A stretch of 7,239 nt of DNA from an uncultured Flavobacterium sp. (lineage in GTDB: Bacteria; Bacteroidota; Bacteroidia; Flavobacteriales; Flavobacteriaceae). Both the position numbers and the translations under genes were made by a program. The DNA lies in assembly GCA_945957245.1 (NCBI GenBank), contig CAMFLD010000137.1:1-7239 (forward strand), in the 5' to 3' direction. The notes beneath the pieces were generated by a model. That model did no database searches. It was given only the letters and a program-made list of their open reading frames with translations, and was not told the origin of the DNA. Of the stretch, positions 1-6,291 are shown in pieces; the first letter of the stretch is position 1; each line of letters begins with the position of its first letter.

Positions 1-1425
1 TCAGCAGTAATTATCAAACTTGAAACACTCATAAAATTATCAGGCATAAAATCTATTGATGATTCGAAATACTATTTTCAGTTTTCAAAAATAAATCCGG
101 TTACCAATAAAGAAGAGTTTTTCCTGCCCAATAAAGAGGACTTTTCAGATCATTATTTCCAAACCGTAACCATTACAGACGGCGATTGGAAACTATATCT
201 GATTGCACGGGACAAAAATGCTTTGTATTATCAGATACTTACTTCCTCTTTCCTTGGCTTTTTCCTTGCTTTGATTGGAGCATTCTGGGTAGTTTCCATC
301 ATGAAAAAACCTGCTGTGCTGCAAAAGAAAGTTTACCAACAGGCACAAAAAATCCAGGATAGAGAAATCGAATTCAAAACTTTATTCGAACAGGCCCCGG
401 TAGGAATTGCCAAAATTGACAGTGAAACAGGTGATTTTATTACAATAAATGCCCAGTTTAGTAAAATTGTAGGTTATTCTGAGAAAGAACTGATGGAATC
501 CAATTTCCAAAAAATAACACATCCTGATGATCTGAAAGAGAATTTAAAATACCTGTACAAACTTAAAGAAGGTAACCTTTCTGATTTTGCTGTGGAAAAA
601 AGATACCTTCATAAATCGGGTAGAACTGTGTGGGTTAATCTGATTGGAGCCAAATTGCGTTCTTCAGACAGAAAGGGCAAGACGCATATAGCCATCATAG
701 AGGACATCACCGATAAAAAACGTAGCGAAGAAGAACTAAAACAATCCTTTGAACTGGTATCGGAACAAAATAAAAGACTGCTCAATTTTTCCTATATCGT
801 ATCACATAACCTCCGGTCTCATACCAGCAATATCCAAATGATTTCAAACTTCCTTGAAACAGCCACAACCAAGGAAGAACGAGACGAAATGATTGACCTT
901 CTGAAAAAAGTTTCGGATTCGCTCAATGAAACTATGGCAAACCTGAATGAGGTAGTAAGCATTCGTACCAACATCAATATCAAAATTGAAAAACTCAACC
1001 TTTATGAATATGTAGAAAAGGCTAAGGTTATTTTGGGTCAGCAAATTAGCCAAAGTGAAGCAGAGGTACAAAATTTGGTAAACAGCACAGTAGAAGTAAA
1101 TTATAATACTGCCTATCTGGAAAGCATTCTCTTTAATCTCATTTCAAATGCAATTCGTTACCGCCAAATAGAGCGAAAACCAATAATCATTATTACCTTT
1201 GATGCCGAAACCAAGTGTATGAAAGTGCAGGATAACGGAATTGGTATTGACCTAAATAAAAATGGGGATAAATTGTTTGGAATGTACAAAACATTTAACA
1301 ACAATCCTGATTCAAAAGGAATTGGCCTGTTTCTCGTTAAAAATCAGGTAGACGCTATGGGCGGAAGCATTACAGTCGAAAGCATCCTGAATGAAGGCAC
1401 TACATTTACAATTCATTTCAAATGA
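1..1425 (+). CDS. Membrane sensor histidine kinase (CHASE-like end, TM, PAS, HisKA, HATPase), 5' partial
   Basis: The frame is open from base 1, so the gene begins upstream; 474 residues are visible. A TTG at 223 can serve as a start on paper but lies inside coding sequence and should not be used. Residues 1-72 resemble the end of a periplasmic CHASE-type sensor domain, ending in a DGDWKLYLI strand. One TM helix follows at about 79-101. A PAS/PAC domain covers about 122-240 (EQAPVGIAKID, HPDD, IEDITDKK). The phosphoacceptor segment VSHNLRSHTSN has its His at visible residue 269 (bases 805-807). The ATPase domain has an N box (LFNLISNAIRYR), a G1 box (DNGIGID, about 411-417) and a G2-like GIGLFLVKN. 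It should autophosphorylate on His269 and pass phosphate to the regulator encoded directly downstream, with which it overlaps by four bases. The H box lacks the usual proline of SHELRTPL. The kinase class is secure; the ligand is unknown and the CHASE call is tentative. Confidence 0.93.
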   Translation, partial: SAVIIKLETLIKLSGIKSIDDSKYYFQFSKINPVTNKEEFFLPNKEDFSDHYFQTVTITDGDWKLYLIARDKNALYYQILTSSFLGFFLALIGAFWVVSIMKKPAVLQKKVYQQAQKIQDREIEFKTLFEQAPVGIAKIDSETGDFITINAQFSKIVGYSEKELMESNFQKITHPDDLKENLKYLYKLKEGNLSDFAVEKRYLHKSGRTVWVNLIGAKLRSSDRKGKTHIAIIEDITDKKRSEEELKQSFELVSEQNKRLLNFSYIVSHNLRSHTSNIQMISNFLETATTKEERDEMIDLLKKVSDSLNETMANLNEVVSIRTNINIKIEKLNLYEYVEKAKVILGQQISQSEAEVQNLVNSTVEVNYNTAYLESILFNLISNAIRYRQIERKPIIIITFDAETKCMKVQDNGIGIDLNKNGDKLFGMYKTFNNNPDSKGIGLFLVKNQVDAMGGSITVESILNEGTTFTIHFK

Positions 1426-1802
1426 GTAAAGTAATATGCATTATTGATGACGACCCAATTTATCAGTTTCTGATTAATAAGATTATTGGCACCACCGATG
1501 CCGGACATGAACTGATATTCTTCAAAAATGGTAAAGAAGCCCTGGATTATTTTACATTGGATTTAAAAAACAACCTGCCGGAAATCATCCTGCTCGATTT
1601 AGAAATGCCTGTTATGGATGGCTGGGATTTCCTGAAAGAAATTGATCAACTCAAAACTGATAATACTTCAATTTATATTGTAAGCTCTTCCATTTCACAT
1701 GAAGATAAGGAAAAGGCTAGAACATTTTCTAAAATAAAAGGACATTACTCTAAGCCTATCAATTCTAACCGGATAAAGGAAATTACACAGAAAAGCGAAT
1801 AA
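1422..1802 (+). CDS. Single-domain response regulator (CheY-like receiver)
   Basis: This is a 126-residue receiver domain with no output domain. The acidic pocket is D9-D11 (IIDDDP), the phosphoacceptor is D59 in LLDLEMPVMDGW, the switch Ser is in VSSS (about 88-90), and the conserved Lys is K111 in YSKPI. The ATG overlaps the kinase stop codon as ATGA, which indicates translational coupling and makes the upstream kinase the likely phosphodonor. With no DNA-binding or enzymatic domain, it probably acts by protein-protein contact or as a phosphorelay intermediate; its partner cannot be identified here. Small receivers of this type (Rcp1/CheY-like) are common next to PAS kinases in Bacteroidota. 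The gene ends six bases from the convergent nuclease gene. Confidence 0.95.
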   Translation: MSKVICIIDDDPIYQFLINKIIGTTDAGHELIFFKNGKEALDYFTLDLKNNLPEIILLDLEMPVMDGWDFLKEIDQLKTDNTSIYIVSSSISHEDKEKARTFSKIKGHYSKPINSNRIKEITQKSE

Positions 1803-1813
1803 GGCGGCTTATT
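1798..1813. terminator. Possible bidirectional hairpin terminator between convergent genes
   Basis: A perfect 6-base inverted repeat, AATAAG (1798-1803) and CTTATT (1808-1813), encloses a GCGG tetraloop. It spans both stop codons: TAA at 1800-1802 for the response regulator and TAA on the minus strand at 1811-1809 for the nuclease. A short T-rich stretch follows on the plus strand. The stem is short and mostly A-T, so intrinsic termination would be weak, and part of the symmetry arises because both arms contain a stop codon. Confidence 0.35.
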
Positions 1814-3782
1814 TTACAATCAGTTTTTTCGTAATACTATTTCCGTCCGAATAAATTTTTGCCATATAAATGCCTGACGTTAAATCCAGGTCAAGTTGGG
1901 TTTCGCCACTAAACTCCTGCTCCAATACCTTTTGACCTAAAGCCGAATAGATTTCTATTTTTCCATTAGTATTGATACCGGAAATGGTTATCCTGTCTTT
2001 CGCAGGATTTGGATATACTGTCACAGGTGTCCGATTGAACTCGGCATTAGCCAAAGCGGCAAACCATGGCTGCCCTACATTTGTGCCAAAAACATAATCT
2101 GCCAGTTTAGGAAAATCGATAAACGGGTTACGGTTTACCTGCCAGGTATAGATATAATTGTTTCGGTTCATTTCAAAATCGTCCCTTGGGTCACTTACAT
2201 TCCATGTCAGCAAAGTCGCCAAGTCGCCAATCTGCCCTACAATATTTTCATTTGGATTACCATTAACAACATTCAGTCCATTATACCTTACTGCCATATA
2301 AAAAACGGCTCGGGCTACATCACCTTTCCAACTACTGGTTGGATTGGCTATAGGACCGTTGTAGTCAACACCATAATTTCTGTTATTTCTGGAGGAGTTT
2401 TCCTGTCCGTCTACAGCCCTTAAATGATGTGCATCCGATAAACCTGCTCCAATATCGTTTGGTCCGGTAGAAGCCCAAACATTAATCCCATCCGGAGGAA
2501 GATTGTATAAATCGCCGAAATTACCTCTCGACTGACAATAAATATGCTCACGGTTCCATTTTCCTATGATACTGTTTCCGGTTTGATAATCAATTTTGGA
2601 TCGTGGTTGTTCGGTATAAATAAGCCATACCTGGTTGTTGTTTTCAGGATTCTGATCCGCTGTTTTAAGGATATTGATGATATCTCCGTAGGTATGGGCA
2701 CGAACTACAGCGGGATTGGCTATAATATCCTGTATTGCCTGTTTAAGTGTAGCTCCTGATTTTCCTTCCAGTGAATCATAATAGCCTGCTGGGGCAGTAC
2801 TGGTTACATTTCCATAAGTGGGATTTGTGGGTGTGCCAAAAGGCAGCGTCGAAAAGTTGATATCGTTGACACGTACGATACTGTTATTGTTCAGAATAAT
2901 AAAATCGGAAGGAACAGTACCAATATGAACCAGCATTTCTTCGTCTCCATCATTAATTCCGTCATTCAAAAGTTGTATTACCGTAGATGCTGTATTGCTT
3001 CCTGCAGGAATAGTAATATTTAAGTTCCCGGTAAAATCAGAACTGTTGAAGGAACCATTAGTAAGGCTTAATGTAAAGTTGAGTGCTGAAGTTACCGCAA
3101 CGTCTGTAGTAAAGGTAATGGTAATATTCTGACCCTCATTCACGGGGCTAACCGGACTGAAAGAAGTGGTTATCCCATTATAGATTATACCTGATCCGTC
3201 ATTGTTGGCTCTTGGTGTCGGGGCTTTTATTTCATAAGTCCCGTCTGATTTTCTCTGAATAGATTGGTTAGCTGCCTGACCATTGGCGTTTTCATTATAG
3301 CTCGTTGTAACATTCAATGCTGTCATTAGTGCTGTTGCTGATGTTGTAGCACTATTACTGTAAACTAAGGCATCGATAAGATTGGTAGTTGTTCCGGCAG
3401 TATTGGTTGGAAAATCCTCTGCATTTCCAAGATAAATTGCCACAGCATCTGGACCGTTCTGTATCATACCATTAGGAATTACATAAGAACCTGAAGGGCT
3501 AACCTGAGCATTTGCTAAAAGTATAATTCCGTTACCATCCGTAACCAAACCATCTAAATCGATGGTATAATAACTCAGATTGGTCAGACCAGAAGAGCTT
3601 CCATTAAAAAAAACAACTACATATCCATCAAGTGGTGTAAAAGGAGCCGGTGTTTTGAGTTCTATGAATTCTTTAACGTCCGTAGAAGGTGTATCGGCAT
3701 CCAACTCATTGATTACTACCTGTGCATTACCTATTGAGAAAAAAGCAAAAGCTATAAAACAAAATATTTTTTTTAGCATCAT
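1809..3782 (-). CDS. Secreted multidomain endonuclease I-family nuclease with T9SS sorting domain
   Basis: This 657-residue protein starts with a Sec signal peptide (KK, hydrophobic core, likely cleavage after GNA at residue 20). Residues 21-about 195 resemble a lamin-tail (LTD) domain, with INELDAD near the start and an EFIEL motif. About 208-308 is Calx-beta-like (VNEGQNITITF, then NDGINDGDEE). About 333-570 is an endonuclease I (His-Me finger) domain with WNREH (E412, general-base H413), DAHHLRA (H452/H453), ENSSRNN (N462, probable metal ligand) and NRNPFID. Residues 588-657 form a type A T9SS tail (VYPNPAKDRITI to KKLIVK). The family cuts DNA non-specifically with divalent metal, so this protein probably degrades extracellular DNA at or outside the outer membrane. 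E. coli EndA is only about 235 residues, so the extra modules probably bind ligand or surface. Two tandem ATGs occur; the start at 3782 is used and the next codon is equally possible. NRNPFID is followed by Phe where His is usual. Confidence 0.93.
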   Translation of the reverse strand: MMLKKIFCFIAFAFFSIGNAQVVINELDADTPSTDVKEFIELKTPAPFTPLDGYVVVFFNGSSSGLTNLSYYTIDLDGLVTDGNGIILLANAQVSPSGSYVIPNGMIQNGPDAVAIYLGNAEDFPTNTAGTTTNLIDALVYSNSATTSATALMTALNVTTSYNENANGQAANQSIQRKSDGTYEIKAPTPRANNDGSGIIYNGITTSFSPVSPVNEGQNITITFTTDVAVTSALNFTLSLTNGSFNSSDFTGNLNITIPAGSNTASTVIQLLNDGINDGDEEMLVHIGTVPSDFIILNNNSIVRVNDINFSTLPFGTPTNPTYGNVTSTAPAGYYDSLEGKSGATLKQAIQDIIANPAVVRAHTYGDIINILKTADQNPENNNQVWLIYTEQPRSKIDYQTGNSIIGKWNREHIYCQSRGNFGDLYNLPPDGINVWASTGPNDIGAGLSDAHHLRAVDGQENSSRNNRNYGVDYNGPIANPTSSWKGDVARAVFYMAVRYNGLNVVNGNPNENIVGQIGDLATLLTWNVSDPRDDFEMNRNNYIYTWQVNRNPFIDFPKLADYVFGTNVGQPWFAALANAEFNRTPVTVYPNPAKDRITISGINTNGKIEIYSALGQKVLEQEFSGETQLDLDLTSGIYMAKIYSDGNSITKKLIVK

Positions 3783-3800
3783 TCATATAATTGTGGACGA

Positions 3801-3834
3801 CAAATATATTTATATACTGTGAGTAAAATCACAA
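3801..3834 (-). promoter_or_regulatory. Bacteroidota-type promoter for the nuclease gene
   Basis: On the minus strand a perfect TAnnTTTG -7 box (TATATTTG) lies at 3808-3801, and a TTG that could be the -33 element lies at 3834-3832, 23 bases away. That spacing is at the long end of what is known for Flavobacterium. Transcription would start near 3795, leaving a leader of about a dozen bases with no Shine-Dalgarno sequence, which is normal for this phylum. The -33 element overlaps the Crp-type palindrome. Confidence 0.55.
3818..3833. promoter_or_regulatory. Candidate Crp/Fnr-family operator, TGTGA-N6-TCACA
   Basis: The sequence reads TGTGA (3818-3822), six bases (gtaaaa), then TCACA (3829-3833). 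This perfect inverted repeat has the spacing and half-sites of the enterobacterial CRP consensus. It lies between the divergent nuclease and TauE genes, about 36 bases from the nuclease start and 109 bases from the TauE start, and overlaps the proposed -33 box of the nuclease. Crp/Fnr-type regulators are common in Bacteroidota, but whether one of them uses this consensus here is inference. Confidence 0.45.
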
Positions 3835-3902
3835 TACACTATGTTAAAAGTGCATAATATTGCCTCGGAAGTACTTAAATGAAGAAAAAACTTTAAAATC
3901 AG

Positions 3903-3910
3903 TAATTTCG
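3903..3910 (+). promoter_or_regulatory. Weak candidate -7 box for the TauE gene
   Basis: TAATTTCG differs by one base from the Bacteroidota TAnnTTTG consensus and ends 31 bases before the TauE ATG. No TTG is found 17-23 bases upstream, so the match is weak and dependence on an activator is possible. No better candidate was seen on this strand of the intergenic region. Confidence 0.25.
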
Positions 3911-3941
3911 TTTTACTATTTTTACAGCATCAAGATTTAGG

Positions 3942-4733
3942 ATGTCAGCATTTTTAGGATATATTGGAGCTTTATTGATAGGGATAGTATTGGGTATCAC
4001 CGGAGGTGGCGGATCTATCTTAACGGTGCCGGTATTGGTATACATCCTCAATTACAATCCCTTAGTGGCTACGGCCTATTCCCTATTCATTGTAGGCACC
4101 ACTTCTGGGTTTGGAACTATACAGAACTATAAAAGGAAGTTGGTAGTTCCCGGAAAAGCAATACAATTTGCCATTCCGTCACTACTCGGAGTGTATCTGA
4201 CCCGTAAATTTATTGTTCCCAGAATTCCGGATACCGTATTTTATTTTGGTTCATTACGACTTTCAAAAGAAACATTCCTAATGGTAATTTTTGCTGTGGT
4301 AATGTTTATGGCATCCTATTCGATGCTTAAAACCAAAAAAGAAAGTGATATTATTGAGTTTAATACCAAATCACTCATTGTCATTCTGATTCAACTCTTT
4401 TTTGTGGGAATACTGATTGGCCTGATTGGTGCCGGTGGAGGATTTCTGATTATTCCGGCGCTGCTGAAATTCGCCAAGCTTCCAATGAAAAAAGCCATAG
4501 GCACTTCTTTGCTTATCATTACCATTAATTCCCTTACAGGTTTTGCAGGAGATGTACAAAACATCGCTATTGACTGGACTTTTCTATTATCATTCACCAC
4601 AGTATCCGTTATTGGAATTTTCATCGGATTGTATTTACAGAAATTTATTGATGAAAAACAACTAAAAAAAATATTCGGGGTCTTTGTCCTCATGATGTCC
4701 TTGTTTATACTTTACCGTGAGGTATTTTCATAA
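3942..4733 (+). CDS. TauE/SafE-family membrane exporter (probable sulfur oxyanion exporter)
   Basis: This 263-residue, strongly hydrophobic inner-membrane protein has about seven to eight predicted helices. It shows the family's internal duplication: GITGGGGSILTVPVLVYI near residue 18 and GLIGAGGGFLIIPALLKF near residue 160, each followed by a similar T(S/A)-rich helix (ATAYSLFIVGTTSGFG and IGTSLLIITINSLTGFAG). The family (formerly DUF81) exports sulfite, thiosulfate or organosulfonates, though substrates of most members are unproven. Directly downstream on the same strand, 65 bases away, is a persulfide dioxygenase-rhodanese fusion whose expected products are sulfite and thiosulfate, so export of those anions is the likely job. 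The ATG at 3942 precedes the first hydrophobic helix at once, and no upstream in-frame extension looks coding. The family call is firm; the substrate is inferred from context. Confidence 0.92.
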   Translation: MSAFLGYIGALLIGIVLGITGGGGSILTVPVLVYILNYNPLVATAYSLFIVGTTSGFGTIQNYKRKLVVPGKAIQFAIPSLLGVYLTRKFIVPRIPDTVFYFGSLRLSKETFLMVIFAVVMFMASYSMLKTKKESDIIEFNTKSLIVILIQLFFVGILIGLIGAGGGFLIIPALLKFAKLPMKKAIGTSLLIITINSLTGFAGDVQNIAIDWTFLLSFTTVSVIGIFIGLYLQKFIDEKQLKKIFGVFVLMMSLFILYREVFS

Positions 4734-4773
4734 AGTATTCTAAATTAACTACCTTACTTTTATACCTATTCTT

Positions 4774-4781
4774 TAATTTTG
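4774..4781 (+). promoter_or_regulatory. -7 box upstream of the persulfide dioxygenase gene
   Basis: TAATTTTG is an exact match to the Bacteroidota TAnnTTTG box and ends 17 bases before the ATG at 4799. No clear TTG -33 element is present at the expected distance. The gene may therefore have its own weak promoter as well as readthrough from the TauE gene, from which no obvious terminator separates it. Confidence 0.4.
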
Positions 4782-4798
4782 CGTAAATTTATTTTATA

Positions 4799-6211
4799 AT
4801 GAAAATAGAACAAATATATACCGGATGTATCGCTCAGGCAGCTTACTATTTAGAAAGTAATGGCGAAGCCGCAATCTTCGACCCGCTGCGTGAGGTACAG
4901 CCTTATTTGGATAAAGCGAAAAAAGACAATGCTCAAATAAAATATATTTTCGAAACCCACTTCCATGCTGATTTTGTGTCCGGACACCTTGACCTCGCTC
5001 AAAAAAGCGGAGGTAAAATTGTATATGGCCCAACAGCCCAACCGGAATTTGATGCTCTTATAGCTCACGATGGACAAGAGTTTAAAGTTGGTAATTATAC
5101 TATAAAAGTCATACATACTCCGGGACATACAATGGAGAGCACCTGTTATCTGTTGATTGATGAAAATGGTGAACAACATGGAATAATTACGGGAGATACA
5201 TTATTTATTGGGGATGTAGGCCGTCCTGATTTGGCTCAGGCACTTGTTGGCGATTTAACTCAGGAAAAATTAGCCGGTTATCTTTATGATTCTCTTCGAA
5301 ATAAAATCATGCCGCTTCCGGACAGTCTGATTGTTTATCCAAGCCACGGAGCCGGTAGTGCCTGTGGAAAAAACATGAGTAAGGAAACTACAGATACTTT
5401 AGGCAATCAGAAACGTACCAATTATGCTCTAAGATCCGACATGACCAAAGAAGAATTTACTAAAGAATTACTTGACGGATTGGGAGCTCCTCCTTCCTAC
5501 TTCCCGCAAAATGTTATGATGAACATCAAAGGATATGATAGTTTGGATAACATTATTGAGAAAAGTAATGTTGGACTTTCTGCAAGGGAATTTGAAGCTG
5601 TTGCCAATGAAGGCAATATTGTTGTTTTGGATGTACGTCATGAAAATGATTTTATAAAAGCCCATATTCCAAACTCCATTTTTATAGGAATACAAGGTAA
5701 TTTTGCGCCTTGGGTTGGTTCGCTTTTAGGCGATGTCAATCAAAAATTACTTTTAGTAATACCTCAGGGAAGAGAAGAAGAAACCATCACCAGACTATCA
5801 CGTGTAGGGTTTGACCATGTTTTAGGTTATTTAAAAGGAGGAATAGAGGCATGGATTGCTGCAGGCTTTGAAACTGACTCAATTAATTCGATTTCTCCAG
5901 ATGAATTTGCTTCTCAGTTAAGCCCTGAAAGTGTTGTTGTTGATGCAAGAAAACCAGGTGAATTTGAAGCTGAACACATTGAAAATGCGATTAATCTTCC
6001 TCTTGATAATATAAATGAGAACTTTCAGTCGGTGCCAAAAGGAAAAGATTTCTTCCTCCACTGTGCCGGAGGTTACCGCTCAGTAATTATGGCATCGATT
6101 TTAAAATCAAGAGGGATACATAATATTATTAATGTCGAAAAAGGATTCAGTGGAATCAAACAAACAAATGTGGCCTGCACGCAATTCGCTTGTCCTTCAG
6201 GGAAAAAATAA
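4799..6211 (+). CDS. Persulfide dioxygenase with two rhodanese domains (CstB-like)
   Basis: This 470-residue cytoplasmic protein has an N-terminal ETHE1-type metallo-beta-lactamase domain (1-about 240) with THFHADFVSGH (H54, H56, D58), TPGHT (H110), GDTLF (D133) and PSHGAGSACG (H183, C189). By analogy with ETHE1, H54, H110 and D133 should bind the single Fe(II). A first rhodanese-like domain (about 256-358) keeps the fold signatures (VVLDVR, AHIPNS, GGIEAW) but has no Cys in its active loop (LLLVIPQGREEE). A second (about 364-455) carries HCAGGYRS with nucleophile C422. This order matches staphylococcal CstB, which turns low-molecular-weight persulfides into thiosulfate using the dioxygenase product sulfite. 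The tail holds two more cysteines (C460, C465). The upstream TauE-family exporter fits disposal of the sulfite or thiosulfate formed. The HxHxDH motif here ends in Phe. Architecture is secure; the exact reaction is inferred. Confidence 0.93.
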   Translation: MKIEQIYTGCIAQAAYYLESNGEAAIFDPLREVQPYLDKAKKDNAQIKYIFETHFHADFVSGHLDLAQKSGGKIVYGPTAQPEFDALIAHDGQEFKVGNYTIKVIHTPGHTMESTCYLLIDENGEQHGIITGDTLFIGDVGRPDLAQALVGDLTQEKLAGYLYDSLRNKIMPLPDSLIVYPSHGAGSACGKNMSKETTDTLGNQKRTNYALRSDMTKEEFTKELLDGLGAPPSYFPQNVMMNIKGYDSLDNIIEKSNVGLSAREFEAVANEGNIVVLDVRHENDFIKAHIPNSIFIGIQGNFAPWVGSLLGDVNQKLLLVIPQGREEETITRLSRVGFDHVLGYLKGGIEAWIAAGFETDSINSISPDEFASQLSPESVVVDARKPGEFEAEHIENAINLPLDNINENFQSVPKGKDFFLHCAGGYRSVIMASILKSRGIHNIINVEKGFSGIKQTNVACTQFACPSGKK

Positions 6212-6257
6212 ATTTTAAAAAAAAATAAATAACTGCCTATACAATAGTCAAATTAAA

Positions 6258-6265
6258 TACATTTG
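6258..6265 (+). promoter_or_regulatory. -7 box upstream of the DUF4369 lipoprotein gene
   Basis: TACATTTG matches TAnnTTTG exactly and lies 26 bases before the ATG at 6292, in an A/T-rich leader (A-rich up to the start codon) typical of Bacteroidota translation initiation. No TTG is found at the -33 distance; CTG at 6233-6235, 22 bases upstream, is the nearest. It suggests separate transcription from the sulfur genes. Confidence 0.5.
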
Positions 6266-6291
6266 CAACGTTAAAAATTTAAAACAAAAAA

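Noticed and set aside
223..1425. Histidine kinase starting at the TTG codon at 223
   Set aside because: The frame is open back to base 1 and encodes sensor-domain-like sequence, so this is an internal codon of a gene truncated by the window edge.
3841..3896. Two tiny overlapping ORFs (13 and 5 codons, sharing an ATGA-type overlap) upstream of the TauE gene
   Set aside because: They are short enough to arise by chance in A/T-rich intergenic DNA, and the best TauE promoter candidate lies downstream of them, so they may not be on its transcript.
4391..4693. Minus-strand ORF opposite the TauE gene
   Set aside because: It is antisense to a clear membrane-protein gene, has no recognisable domain or promoter, and looks like a shadow frame. 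The same holds for the minus-strand ORFs under the kinase and dioxygenase.
6217..6225. Run of nine A residues after the dioxygenase stop as an intrinsic terminator
   Set aside because: No stem precedes it and the tail would be A rather than U on the transcript of that gene; it is just A/T-rich spacer.
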